Source: Mycobacterium intermedium
GTDB taxonomy: Bacteria > Actinomycetota > Actinomycetes > Mycobacteriales > Mycobacteriaceae
Direction of reading: 5' to 3'
DNA: 64,000 nt
Assembly: GCF_002086275.1 (NCBI RefSeq)
Contig: NZ_MVHT01000008.1
Coordinates: 50,589 to 114,588 of the forward strand
In this document: piece by piece, positions 41,854 through 51,028 of the stretch
Position numbering within the stretch: the stretch's first letter is position 1
Layout: every line of letters starts with the position of its first letter
Notes under the pieces: generated by a model
What the model saw: only the letters and a program-made list of their open reading frames with translations
Database searches by the model: none
Told to the model about the DNA's origin: nothing
Translations under genes and position numbers: made by a program

Positions 41854-43817
41854 CTACGACCTGGGTCGCGTACATTCCCAGCCCCCCGCGAGGGGTCTGG
41901 CACCTCGGGCCGGTGCCTATTCGTGCCTACGCGTTTTTCATCATCGTCGGCATCGTGGTTGCGCTGCTCATCAGTGACCGGCGCTTTGCAGCCCGTGGCG
42001 GGGAACGCGGGGTCGTCTACGACATTGCGTTGTGGATCGTGCCGTTCGGGTTGGTCGGCGGCAGGCTCTACCACTTGGCGACCGATTTTCCGACCTATTT
42101 CGGCAAGAATGGCGCCGGCCTGGCCGCGGCGTTGCGCGTCTGGGACGGCGGGTTGGGCATCTGGGGGGCGGTCGCGCTCGGTGCCGTCGGCGCGTGGATC
42201 GGCTGCCGGCGCCGTGGAATCTCGTTCCCTACCTTCTTAGACGCCGGGGCGCCCGGCCTCGTTTTGGCGCAGGCGATTGGTCGGCTGGGCAACTACTTCA
42301 ACCAAGAGCTGTACGGTCGGGAAACGACGCTGCCGTGGGGTTTGCAGATCTACTACCGTCGCGACCCCGACGGTTTCATCGACGTCCATTCGCTCGACGG
42401 CGTTTCCACCGGGCAGGTGGCCTACGTCGTGCATCCGACGTTCCTCTACGAGTTGCTTTGGAACCTGCTGGTTTTCGCTGCCTTGATCTACCTGGACCGC
42501 CGGTACACGATCCGTAATGGGCGTTTGTTCGGGCTCTACGTCGCGTTCTACTGCGTCGGCAGGTTTTGCGTCGAGTTGTTGCGTGACGACACCGCGACAC
42601 ACATTGCCGGCATCCGGATCAATTCGTTCACATCGACGTTCGTATTCATCGGCGCCGTGGTCTACGTGCTCTTGACCGCCCCTAAAGGCCCTCGAGAACC
42701 AGAGCTTGTACCAACTCGTCCTGGTGCCGCAGGTAAAGAACCCGAACCCGGGAAGGAACCAGCCGCCGAGCCCGCGGCCGTTGCAGCGGCCTCCGCGAAG
42801 ACCGTTGCCGCGCCCATCCCTGAAGGGGAGACCGGTGAGGCGGGTTCCGCGGACACCGTGCAGGCTGGCGTCGGCTCCGGGGCCGACGGCGAAGACGTCG
42901 AGGGTGACGAGGCCGAGACCGCGCAGGCTGAGGCGGCGGAGGCTGAGGATGCCGAGGCCGAGGATGCCGAGGCCGAAGTTGAGGAAACTGAGGTCGCCGA
43001 AGCCGTCGCTGAAGAGGCCGTCGCCGAGGGTGACGAGGGTGGGGCTGTCGAGGCCGGAGAGGCGGTGGCCGCAGAGGCTGAGGTCGCCGAGACTGAGGTC
43101 GCCGAGGCTGAGGGGGAGGCCGCTGAGGAGCCCGTCGCCGAGGGTGACGAGGCCGAGGAGGCAGAGGCTGAAGCCCTCGACGAGGAGCCTGCCGCCGAAG
43201 AGGCCGTCGCCGAAGAGGCCGTCACCGAAGAGCCTATAGCCGACGGTGACGAGACCGAGACCGCACAGGCCGAGGTTGCGGAGCCGGAGACCACCGAGAG
43301 CGGCGCCGAGGATCAGCCCGACGACGAATCGAGCGTGACAGAGCCCGAACCGGCTGACGCGGAGCCCGGTGACGCCGCCGAGGCCACCGCTGAGGACGCT
43401 GTGGTAGACGGCGGTGACGAGGTCGCGCCCGAAGCCGCCGCCGAGCCCGGGCAATCGGACGTTGAGGCGGATGCGGTCGACGTCGCCCACGACGCCGAAG
43501 CGGAGACGCCCGAAGCCGAGGACGTCGCGCCGGAAGTGGCGGCGCCTGAAGTCGCTGAGGCTGAGGAAGCGTCAGCCGAGGAGCCCGATGAGTCCGATAG
43601 CGCCGAGGCCGGCAAGCCAGACGAAGAGGGAGATCAGCCCCAAACCGAGACGCCGACCGAGGCCGAGCCGGACGTCCTCGCTGAGCCGACCGAAACTCCG
43701 GGCGCCGCGGCAAGCGTCGAGGAAAGCACCGCGGAAAACGGTGAGGAAAGTACCGAGCCCGCGCCGAAAGGATGGCGGGCGCGCTTGCGCAGTCGACGGC
43801 AGCGGTCGGGCCGATAG
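41850..43817 (+). CDS. lgt: Prolipoprotein diacylglyceryl transferase with long acidic tail
   Basis: Transfers diacylglycerol from phosphatidylglycerol to the lipobox cysteine of prelipoproteins in the membrane. Residues 1-280 are a complete Lgt with seven helices, RVWDGGLGIWG, the signature GRLGNYFNQE (144-153) and HPTFLYELLWN. The remaining 375 residues are a low-complexity tail of Glu, Ala and Val (EAEVAEAEAE-type) ending in basic WRARLRSRRQRSGR. Mycobacterial Lgt often has a tail, but this one is longer than the enzyme. ATG 41850 overlaps trpA. Confidence 0.95.
   Translation: MTTTWVAYIPSPPRGVWHLGPVPIRAYAFFIIVGIVVALLISDRRFAARGGERGVVYDIALWIVPFGLVGGRLYHLATDFPTYFGKNGAGLAAALRVWDGGLGIWGAVALGAVGAWIGCRRRGISFPTFLDAGAPGLVLAQAIGRLGNYFNQELYGRETTLPWGLQIYYRRDPDGFIDVHSLDGVSTGQVAYVVHPTFLYELLWNLLVFAALIYLDRRYTIRNGRLFGLYVAFYCVGRFCVELLRDDTATHIAGIRINSFTSTFVFIGAVVYVLLTAPKGPREPELVPTRPGAAGKEPEPGKEPAAEPAAVAAASAKTVAAPIPEGETGEAGSADTVQAGVGSGADGEDVEGDEAETAQAEAAEAEDAEAEDAEAEVEETEVAEAVAEEAVAEGDEGGAVEAGEAVAAEAEVAETEVAEAEGEAAEEPVAEGDEAEEAEAEALDEEPAAEEAVAEEAVTEEPIADGDETETAQAEVAEPETTESGAEDQPDDESSVTEPEPADAEPGDAAEATAEDAVVDGGDEVAPEAAAEPGQSDVEADAVDVAHDAEAETPEAEDVAPEVAAPEVAEAEEASAEEPDESDSAEAGKPDEEGDQPQTETPTEAEPDVLAEPTETPGAAASVEESTAENGEESTEPAPKGWRARLRSRRQRSGR
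42690..43814 (+). repeat. Glu/Ala-rich low-complexity coding region of lgt
   Basis: About 1.1 kb of imperfect GAGGCC/GAGGTC-type hexamer and nonamer repeats encode the acidic tail. The period is irregular. It is a likely site of length variation and assembly error. Confidence 0.8.
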
Positions 43818-43880
43818 CCACTCCACCGCGGCGATTACATGCGTCAGGCATGGCTGTCCCTTGTCTGGCATGCTGAAACG

Positions 43881-43955
43881 GTGACCTACCAGCAGTGGCC
43901 TGGCGACAGGACTCCTGGCTCGCCCGGTAACCGCCCGTTGCGCGATGGAACCTGA
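43881..43955 (+). pseudogene. 24-codon leader frame or remnant before the DUF2752 gene
   Basis: GTG 43881 begins a short frame (MTYQQWPGDRTPGSPGNRPL, then RDGT and TGA) that overlaps the next ATG by 11 nt. The Q/P/G-rich start resembles N-termini of mycobacterial membrane proteins, and M. tuberculosis has an extra gene (Rv1615) here. It may be what remains of that gene after a deletion or a coupled leader peptide. Confidence 0.3.
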
Positions 43956-44382
43956 TCGGCTTTCCCGACCAGCCGAAGCTGGCCAGTCCCAGCGTCGTCT
44001 CCGTTGGTACGGCGCCGCGGGATCTGCGTTGCTGCTCATCCCGGCACTCGTCTACGTCGGACTCGCGGACCCGCACAACGCCAGTTCGGTTTACCCGAAG
44101 TGCCCGTTCAAGTTTCTCACCGGCTGGGACTGCCCCGGCTGCGGTGGCCTCCGGATGGTCCACGACCTGTTGCACGGTGACCTGGTGGGCGCCGTCAACG
44201 ACAACGCCTTCTTGCTCATTGGGATTCCGCTGGCTGTGTTGTGGTTCTTGGTGCGTCGCCACCGAGGACCCGCGTCGCTCTGGCTGCCCGCGACGATCTT
44301 CGTGGTGGTGGCCTCCGTTGCTTGGACGGTGGTGCGAAATCTGCCCGGATTCCCGCTGGTCCCTACGGTACTGAGCGGCTGA
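43945..44382 (+). CDS. DUF2752 membrane protein (Rv1616-like)
   Basis: A 145-residue protein with three membrane helices. The family signature is CPFKFLTGWDCPGCGGLRMVHDL (residues about 53-75), with three conserved cysteines, followed by HGDLVGAVNDNAFLL. The function is unknown; the CPxCG motif may bind metal or form a disulfide. It follows lgt by 127 bp. Confidence 0.85.
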   Translation: MEPDRLSRPAEAGQSQRRLRWYGAAGSALLLIPALVYVGLADPHNASSVYPKCPFKFLTGWDCPGCGGLRMVHDLLHGDLVGAVNDNAFLLIGIPLAVLWFLVRRHRGPASLWLPATIFVVVASVAWTVVRNLPGFPLVPTVLSG

Positions 44383-44454
44383 AGACCTAGGCTCGACCGT
44401 CCGCGCACGGCGACCGGAATGGGGTCACCGTCGCGCCTTGCTGCACTATCATCA

Positions 44455-45465
44455 ATGCTCGTGGGTACGTCGTTATCAGCGCAGGATGCGGAGCTCCGCA
44501 AGTTCTGGCGCGAATTGTGTCCTTGGATGTCGATCGAGGGTGATGGGACGCCCGCCTTCGCAGGACTCGGCGACCCCGGAGCACTGATCCCTGACCTGAA
44601 CCGCGAGGGCTACGTTCAGGTGCCCGGTGTCTTCTCGGAGTCGTCCATCGTCCCGCTGCGCAGTGCTATCGCCACGCTGGCCGAGCGGAAGATACCGCTG
44701 CCCTTCGCGTTCGTTTACGACGAGCTATGGCTGATGTTCCAGGGTCTTGCCAGTTTCCTTTCCACCGTCCTGGGTGAGGACTACCGCGCCCTGCCCGACT
44801 TCTGGGTCTGGCACCTGTACCCCAACGACATGTCAACGGGCTGGGGTCCGCACCGCGACCGCACGATCCCGACGCTCGGACCCGACAACTCGCCCCATTC
44901 GCTCACGGTCTGGCTTCCGTTCACGGACGCGACGCCGCTCAACGGCTGCATGTACGTGCTGCCTGCGCACCTCGACGAACGGTTTCAGATGCGTCGTTGG
45001 GACGGCCCCAGCAACACTGCCGTCCCAAACCCGCAGAACATCCGGGCGCTGCCGGCCACCGCGGGCAGCGTGCTCGCTTGGAACCAGGCGGTCCTGCACT
45101 GGGGTGGGCGGGCCAGTCGGTTGGGAACAGGCCCCCGGATCAGTGCCGCGTTTGAGTTTCAGCGCGGCGACCACGTTCCCTTCAACCAGCCGCTCCTCGA
45201 TCCTGGCCGCGTGCCTCCGTTCACCGAGCGACTCGGGCTGATCGGGAAGCAGGTCCTGCAGTATCGGCATATGTATCCGCTCAGCGACGAAGTCGCCGCC
45301 ATCGCGACATCGCTGTTCGAGCGCTACATGCCCGGCGGGGGACCGTTGCCGACGGCGCCCACTGCGACACCAAGATTCGACGATCCACCCGCACCGACTC
45401 AAGAGCGACCACCGCGGGTGTACGCGAGCAGCGCAGCCGATCGATTGATCAGCTTGGGCTGGTAG
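44455..45465 (+). CDS. PhyH-family Fe(II)/2-oxoglutarate dioxygenase
   Basis: A 336-residue protein similar to phytanoyl-CoA dioxygenases. The iron facial triad is visible as H133-R-D135 (GPHRDRT) and H215 (VLHWGGRAS); the Arg of GGRASR may bind 2-oxoglutarate. The substrate is unknown. ATG 44455 is used; GTG 44461, 8 nt after TATCAT, could be a leaderless start, and ATG 44419 is also in frame. The M. tuberculosis locus lacks it as far as I recall, so it is probably acquired or lost elsewhere. Confidence 0.85.
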   Translation: MLVGTSLSAQDAELRKFWRELCPWMSIEGDGTPAFAGLGDPGALIPDLNREGYVQVPGVFSESSIVPLRSAIATLAERKIPLPFAFVYDELWLMFQGLASFLSTVLGEDYRALPDFWVWHLYPNDMSTGWGPHRDRTIPTLGPDNSPHSLTVWLPFTDATPLNGCMYVLPAHLDERFQMRRWDGPSNTAVPNPQNIRALPATAGSVLAWNQAVLHWGGRASRLGTGPRISAAFEFQRGDHVPFNQPLLDPGRVPPFTERLGLIGKQVLQYRHMYPLSDEVAAIATSLFERYMPGGGPLPTAPTATPRFDDPPAPTQERPPRVYASSAADRLISLGW

Positions 45466-45487
45466 CCCTTATCTGCACCCAACAGCG

Positions 45488-45580
45488 TTGCATTGCAATG
45501 CTTTCTGATGGCGCAGCCGCATGCCTGCGCCCGTTGTCGCGCGTGCAACGTCGACCACTTCCTGGTGCAAGTTGCACGCG
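45488..45580. promoter_or_regulatory. Clustered TGCAA/TTGCA palindromes upstream of pykA
   Basis: The gap before pykA holds three overlapping palindromes: GCATTGCAATGC (45490-45501), GTGCAAGTTGCAC (45565-45577), and a 10-bp inverted repeat CGCGTGCAAC (45540-45549) with GTTGCACGCG (45571-45580). A -10-like GACTAT follows at 45616-45621. Together they suggest an operator for a dimeric regulator or an mRNA structure. Confidence 0.45.
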
Positions 45581-45631
45581 TTACACAGCGGGACACGCCA
45601 GATGGGGCCGAGCGCGACTATGGTTGTCGTC

Positions 45632-47050
45632 GTGACTAGACGCGGAAAGATCGTCTGCACTCTGGGCCCGGCCACGCAAAGCGATGACTTGGTCAAGGCT
45701 CTCGTCGAAGCGGGCATGGACGTCGCCCGCATGAACTTCAGCCACGGCGACTACAGCGACCACGAAGCCGCCTATAAGCGGGTACGGGCGGCCTCAGATG
45801 CCACCGGCCGCGCTGTGGGCATTCTCTGCGACCTGCAGGGGCCGAAGATCAGGCTGGGACGCTTCGCCACCGGCTCCACCTACTGGGCCGACGGCGAAAC
45901 CGTCCGGATCACGGTCGACGACTGCGAAGGCACCCATGACCGGGTGTCGACCACGTACAAGAGGCTGGCGCAGGACGCGGCGCCCGGTGACCGCGTCTTG
46001 GTCGACGACGGCAAGATCGGGTTGCAGGTCGAACAGGTCGACGGTAACGACGTCGTCTGCAAGGTCACCGAAGGCGGTCCGGTCAGCAACAACAAGGGCA
46101 TCTCGCTGCCGGGGATGAACGTGTCCGCACCGGCCTTGTCGGAAAAAGACGTCGATGACCTGACCTTTGCCCTGGAGCTCGGTGTCGACATGGTGGCGCT
46201 GTCGTTCGTGCGCTCGCCGTCCGACGTCGAACTCGTCCACGAGGTGATGGACCGGGTCGGGCGGCGGGTGCCGGTGATCGCCAAACTGGAAAAGCCCGAA
46301 GCGATCGACAATCTCGAGGCCATCGTGCTGGCGTTCGATGCCGTCATGGTCGCGCGCGGTGACCTGGGCGTCGAACTTCCCCTCGAAGAAGTGCCCTTGG
46401 TGCAGAAGCGCGCCATCCAGATGGCCAGGGAGAACGCCAAACCGGTCATCGTCGCTACCCAGATGCTCGACTCGATGATCGAGAATTCGCGGCCGACGCG
46501 AGCCGAAGCGTCCGATGTCGCCAACGCGGTGCTCGACGGCGCCGACGCGCTGATGCTGTCGGGCGAAACGTCGGTAGGCAAGTACCCGTTGCTGGCCGTG
46601 CAGACGATGTCGCGCATCGTGTGCGCCGTTGAGGAAAACTCCACGGCCGCACCGCCCTTGACACACGTGCCGCGCACCAAGCGGGGCGTGATCTCCTACG
46701 CCGCCCGCGATATCGGCGAGCGGTTGGACGCCAAGGCGCTGGTCGCGTTCACCCAATCCGGCGATACCGTGCGGCGACTCGCTCGCCTGCACACACCGCT
46801 GCCGCTGTTGGCGTTCACCGATCTGCCTGAGGTGCGCAGCCAGTTGGCGATGACCTGGGGGACCGAGACGTTCATCGTCCCGCACATGAAGTCCACCGAC
46901 GGCATGATCCGCCAGGTCGACAAGTCGTTGCTCGAGCTCGGCCGCTACAAGCGTGGTGACCTGGTTGTCATCGTTGCCGGTGCACCGCCCGGCACGGTGG
47001 GTTCGACCAACCTGATCCACGTGCACCGGATCGGCGAGGACGACGTCTAG
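45632..47050 (+). CDS. pykA: Pyruvate kinase
   Basis: Converts phosphoenolpyruvate and ADP to pyruvate and ATP. GTG 45632 gives 472 residues, the mycobacterial length. Motifs are RRGKIVCTLGPATQ, RMNFSHGD, DLQGPKIRLG, the catalytic IAKLEKPEAIDNLEAIV (Lys), MVARGDLGVELPLEEVP, TQMLDSMIENSRPTRAEASDVANAV, and a complete C-terminal allosteric domain. The tesB TTG follows its stop directly. Confidence 0.97.
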   Translation: MTRRGKIVCTLGPATQSDDLVKALVEAGMDVARMNFSHGDYSDHEAAYKRVRAASDATGRAVGILCDLQGPKIRLGRFATGSTYWADGETVRITVDDCEGTHDRVSTTYKRLAQDAAPGDRVLVDDGKIGLQVEQVDGNDVVCKVTEGGPVSNNKGISLPGMNVSAPALSEKDVDDLTFALELGVDMVALSFVRSPSDVELVHEVMDRVGRRVPVIAKLEKPEAIDNLEAIVLAFDAVMVARGDLGVELPLEEVPLVQKRAIQMARENAKPVIVATQMLDSMIENSRPTRAEASDVANAVLDGADALMLSGETSVGKYPLLAVQTMSRIVCAVEENSTAAPPLTHVPRTKRGVISYAARDIGERLDAKALVAFTQSGDTVRRLARLHTPLPLLAFTDLPEVRSQLAMTWGTETFIVPHMKSTDGMIRQVDKSLLELGRYKRGDLVVIVAGAPPGTVGSTNLIHVHRIGEDDV

Positions 47051-47914
47051 TTGTCGGATTTCCAGGAACTGCTGGCGGTACTCGATCTGCAGCGGGTCGC
47101 CGACGACCGCTTCATCGGATCCCACCCCAGCAAGAACCCGATGCGGACATTCGGTGGATTGCTCATGGCGCAGTCCTTCGTTGCGAGCAGTCGCACGCTG
47201 CGCCATGACATCCCGCCGAGCGCATTCTCGGTGCACTTCGTCAACGGCGGAGATACCGCCAAGGACATCGAATTCCACGTCGTAGGCCTGCGCGATGAGC
47301 GGCGCTTCGCCAACCGGCGCGTCGATGCGGTGCAGGACGGCGTGCTGTTGTCCTCGGCGCTGATCTCCTACATGGCCGGCGGTCGCGGGCTGGAACACGC
47401 CGTCGACCCGCCGAAGGTTCCAAAACCGCACGATCTCCCGACGATTGGCGAGTTGTTGCGCGGCTACGAGGAGACCGTCCCGCATTTCGTCAACGCGCTG
47501 CAGCCGGTCGAATGGCGGTACACCAACGATCCGGCCTGGGTCATGCGCGACAAGGGCGATCGGTTGCCCTATAACCGGGTGTGGCTCAAGGCGTTAGGTC
47601 CGATGCCTGACGATCCGGTCCTACACACCGCGACGATGCTGTATTCCTCGGATACGACGGTGCTGGACTCGGTGATCACCACCCACGGGTTGTCGTGGGG
47701 TTATGACCGCATCTTCGCGGCTTCGGCCAACCACTCGGTGTGGTTTCACCGGCAGGTCAATTTCGATGACTGGGTGCTGTATTCGACGTCGTCACCGGTG
47801 GCCGCGGATTCGCGTGGACTGGGGACGGGACACTTTTTCGATCCCGCGGGGCAGCTCATCGCGACGGTGGTGCAAGAGGGCGTCTTGAAGTATTTTCCCC
47901 CTCGGTCCCGATAG
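47051..47914 (+). CDS. tesB: Acyl-CoA thioesterase II
   Basis: A double-hotdog thioesterase of 287 residues hydrolysing acyl-CoA. Motifs are HPSKNPMRTFGGLLMAQSFVA, SVHFVNGGDT (first hotdog) and ANHSVWFHRQVNFDDWVLYST with the catalytic Asp in the second. The TTG start at 47051 immediately follows the pykA TAG, implying re-initiation from pykA. Corresponds to Rv1618. Confidence 0.94.
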   Translation: MSDFQELLAVLDLQRVADDRFIGSHPSKNPMRTFGGLLMAQSFVASSRTLRHDIPPSAFSVHFVNGGDTAKDIEFHVVGLRDERRFANRRVDAVQDGVLLSSALISYMAGGRGLEHAVDPPKVPKPHDLPTIGELLRGYEETVPHFVNALQPVEWRYTNDPAWVMRDKGDRLPYNRVWLKALGPMPDDPVLHTATMLYSSDTTVLDSVITTHGLSWGYDRIFAASANHSVWFHRQVNFDDWVLYSTSSPVAADSRGLGTGHFFDPAGQLIATVVQEGVLKYFPPRSR

Positions 47915-48003
47915 ACACCGCGCAACGCGTGGGGCCGATTCCGCGCCCCACCGGCCGCGCAGGCGTAGCGTTTGTGGGTAGTGCACTCGTTCAGGAGCTG
48001 AGT

Positions 48004-49404
48004 GTGAGAGCGCCGCAGTTTGGTCTGATACCGCGCGCGGGTGCGCGCGAACGTGTTGTCGTGCACGTCGCTTCGCCCGCGGCGCGGTGGTTCGGTGCGC
48101 TGGCCGTGTTCGGCGCGGCTTGTTGGCTGGTAGTTCTGCTCGCCCACGATTACCGCCACAACGAGTGGCTTTCGGACGCCCGATTGGGCTGGTCGCTGAC
48201 GTTATTGGGCGCGGTGGCGTTGATCGCTCGCGGAATCTTCCTCGGCCGTCCGGTAACCGCAGCGCACGCGGCGGCGGCCGCCGTGGTCGTCACCCTTGGC
48301 GTCGGTGCCCACATGCTGTCGTTCGGTGTGCTCGGCGATGTGCTGATCGTCGGTTCCGGCTTGGTGCTGATGTGGCCGATGCGAGCTCGTCCGCGGCCGG
48401 ACGACCTGCCTCGGGTGTGGGCGTTGATCAGCGCCACCAGTGGGGATCCGTTGGCGCCGTTCGCGATGCAGACCGGAAAGTGCTACCACTTCAGTTCGGA
48501 CGGCAATGCTGCCCTGGCATACCGGACGCGGATGGGATTCGCGGTGGTGAGCGGGGACCCGATTGGCGACCAGAGGCAATTTTCAGCGCTGGTGGTCGAT
48601 TTCGCCGCGATGTGTCATGCACACGGTTGGCGGATGGTGGTGGTTGGTTGCGGTGAGCGCAGGGTGGCGCTGTGGCGCGATGCTGCCCTGATCGGTCAAT
48701 CATTGCGACCCATAGCCATTGGCCGCGACGTCGTCGTCGACGTCGCCAACTTCGAGTTGGTGGGGCGCAAGTTCCGTAATCTGCGTCAGGCAGTCAAACG
48801 CACATACAACGCCGGCATCACGACCGAGATCGTTACCGAGCAGGATCTCGATGACGGGCAGCGCGCGGAGCTGGCGGTGGTGGTGCGTGCCTCCGCCAAA
48901 GGCGCCCACACCGATCGCGGCTATTGCATGAATCTGGACGGTGTGCTCGAAGGTCGATTCCCGGGCACACAGTTGATAATCGCCCGTGACGCATCGGGCC
49001 GGGCAGTGGGCTTTCATCGTTACACGACCGCCGGCGGCGGTAGCGACTTCTCCCTCGATGTGCCGTGGCGCCGACGCGACGCCCCCAACGGTATCGACGA
49101 ACGGCTGAGCGTCGACATGATCACCACCGCGAAACAGGCCGGAGTGCAACGGGTTTCACTGGCATTCGCGGCTTTCAGTGACATGTTCGACGATCCTGGA
49201 CGGGGCGGGCTGCGGCGGCGTTGCGCCTACTGGTTGATCCACCTCTTGGATCCGCTGATCGCGCTGGAGTCCTTGTACCGTTACGTATGCAAGTTCCATG
49301 CCATGGCAGAGCGGCGCTATGCCCTTGTGTCGCTTACTCAGGTCATTCCACTGATGTTTGTGCTGCTGTCGCTTGAGTTCATGCCGCGGCGACGACACCT
49401 GTGA
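48004..49404 (+). CDS. DUF2156 membrane protein, MprF/LysX-like (Rv1619-like)
   Basis: A 466-residue protein with four N-terminal membrane helices (about 25-120) and a C-terminal GNAT-like DUF2156 domain (about 140-440), as in the catalytic half of phosphatidylglycerol lysyltransferases: FSSDGNAALAYRTRMGFAVVSGDPIG and GGGSDFSLDVPWRRRDAPNG. It lacks a lysyl-tRNA synthetase domain. The aminoacyl donor and acceptor are unknown. GTG 48004 lies 6 nt after AGGAG. Confidence 0.85.
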   Translation: MRAPQFGLIPRAGARERVVVHVASPAARWFGALAVFGAACWLVVLLAHDYRHNEWLSDARLGWSLTLLGAVALIARGIFLGRPVTAAHAAAAAVVVTLGVGAHMLSFGVLGDVLIVGSGLVLMWPMRARPRPDDLPRVWALISATSGDPLAPFAMQTGKCYHFSSDGNAALAYRTRMGFAVVSGDPIGDQRQFSALVVDFAAMCHAHGWRMVVVGCGERRVALWRDAALIGQSLRPIAIGRDVVVDVANFELVGRKFRNLRQAVKRTYNAGITTEIVTEQDLDDGQRAELAVVVRASAKGAHTDRGYCMNLDGVLEGRFPGTQLIIARDASGRAVGFHRYTTAGGGSDFSLDVPWRRRDAPNGIDERLSVDMITTAKQAGVQRVSLAFAAFSDMFDDPGRGGLRRRCAYWLIHLLDPLIALESLYRYVCKFHAMAERRYALVSLTQVIPLMFVLLSLEFMPRRRHL

Positions 49405-51028
49405 CGGCCAGTTCAGCACAGTGAATATCCGCGGGCCGATGGTGAATAGCTACCACCACCGTTTTCTGTGAGCCGAAGAGCCCGGGGCTGCTCAACAAGT
49501 CGCGCAGCACCACGTCGGCATCGGTTGCGGGCAGGTGCTCGGTGGGTTCGTCCAGCAGCACGATCCGGGCGGGGGAGAGGACCGCCCGCGCCAACAGCAG
49601 CCGTCGACGCTGTCCCGCCGAGATCGCTTGCGCGCCACCGACCAACACTGTGGACAGTCCCTCAGGCAGACCGGACAGCCATCCCCCAAGCCCAACCGCT
49701 TCCAGTGTTTCGATGAGTTCATCGTCCGTGCAGTCGCCGCGGGCCACCAGCAGGTTGTCCCGGACGGTGGTGGCGAATATGTGTGCGTCCTCTGCGAAAA
49801 AGCTGACGGTGCGGCGTAACTCGGCTTCGTCGAAGTCGGCCAAGGCGGTCCCGTCCAACGTGACCTCTCCCCGTAACGGCGGCAGCAGGCCGGCCAAGGT
49901 CATCAGCAGCGTCGTCTTGCCGGCGCCACTGGCACCGGTGACAGCGAGGCGGGATCCCGGCGGTAGATCGACCGCGGCGTGCTGCGATGGGGCGCCCGAG
50001 TGGCCGAAATGCACGTTGGCGACCAATCGGCTCGTCGCGACCGGCGGTGACATTCGCACCTGCGGTGGGGCGGCCGAGGGCGGCGCAAGATCCAGCAAGC
50101 GACGCAACGCAATCCGGGATCGGGTCAACTGGACGGCGGCCGCCGGCAGGGCAGTGGTCGCTTCGAACGCTGACAGCGGCAACAACATCAGCACCGCCAG
50201 GGTCGTCGGGGCCACGGTGGGCGCCATGGTGATACCGGCCAGCACCGCGCCGAGCACACTGACCCCGATGGCGGCCGTCGGTAGGGCTTGGGCGATGGCC
50301 GCCGGCTTGGCGGCCGCATCGAGGGCATCACCCCAGGCCCGTTGCCGCTGCTGCGATTCAGCGATGACCTGCGGCAAGACACCCGCGACGCGAAGCTCAG
50401 GAGCGTGCTCGAGAGCGAGCATCGCCGCCGTGTCCCGCTCGGAATGATGTCGGCTGGCAATCATTTCCTGCGTCGCGGCGGCCCTGCCGGAAAGCCACGG
50501 CGCGATGACTCCGGCGACGATCATGCAGATGGCCAGTACGGCGGCGGCCGCCGGTGAAATGGCGCCGACGACTCCGACCGCCGCCAGCGCCAGCACAGCG
50601 GCGACGCCGATCGGCACCACGGCGCGCACCAGCACGTCCGCGAGCGTGTCGACGTCGGCGCCCACTCGGGACACCAGTTCACCGCTGTGCAGTCGGACCA
50701 CCACCGCCGCAGGGCCGTTGGCGAGCCGGTGATAAATCTGCGCCCGGGCCGTGCTGGCCGCGCGGAGCGCGGTGTCATGCGTGGCCAACCGTTCGCAGTA
50801 GTGCAGCACACCGCGTGATATCGCGAACGTTCGCACCAAGACGACGGCGACGGACAGATGAAGCACGGGCGGCATCTGTGCGGCGCGGGTGATGAGCCAC
50901 GCGGAAACGCCCGCAAGTGCCAGGGCGCTGCCCAATGAGAGCACTCCAAGCACGATGGCGGCCAAAACGCGGGGCAGTCGCGGACGAAGCAGATCGATCG
51001 CCTGGCGCGCGAAATCAGACTGGCGCAT
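49379..51028 (-). CDS. cydC: Cysteine/glutathione ABC exporter subunit CydC
   Basis: Half of the heterodimeric CydDC transporter needed for cytochrome bd assembly; it exports reductant to the outer face. It has 549 residues: six membrane helices (about 20-300) and an ABC domain with Walker A GASGAGKTT, Walker B IVLLDEPTEHL and signature reading ISAGQRRR instead of LSGGQ. The ATG at 51028 overlaps the cydD stop by 14 bp. Its stop overlaps the convergent DUF2156 gene by 26 bp. Confidence 0.93.
   Translation of the reverse strand: MRQSDFARQAIDLLRPRLPRVLAAIVLGVLSLGSALALAGVSAWLITRAAQMPPVLHLSVAVVLVRTFAISRGVLHYCERLATHDTALRAASTARAQIYHRLANGPAAVVVRLHSGELVSRVGADVDTLADVLVRAVVPIGVAAVLALAAVGVVGAISPAAAAVLAICMIVAGVIAPWLSGRAAATQEMIASRHHSERDTAAMLALEHAPELRVAGVLPQVIAESQQRQRAWGDALDAAAKPAAIAQALPTAAIGVSVLGAVLAGITMAPTVAPTTLAVLMLLPLSAFEATTALPAAAVQLTRSRIALRRLLDLAPPSAAPPQVRMSPPVATSRLVANVHFGHSGAPSQHAAVDLPPGSRLAVTGASGAGKTTLLMTLAGLLPPLRGEVTLDGTALADFDEAELRRTVSFFAEDAHIFATTVRDNLLVARGDCTDDELIETLEAVGLGGWLSGLPEGLSTVLVGGAQAISAGQRRRLLLARAVLSPARIVLLDEPTEHLPATDADVVLRDLLSSPGLFGSQKTVVVAIHHRPADIHCAELAVTGVVAAA

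Noticed and set aside
45794..47485. 563-codon minus-strand frame opposite pykA and tesB
   Set aside because: GC-rich codon bias leaves the antisense frame open; composition is Arg/His/Asp-rich with no domain, and the sense strand has two clear enzymes.
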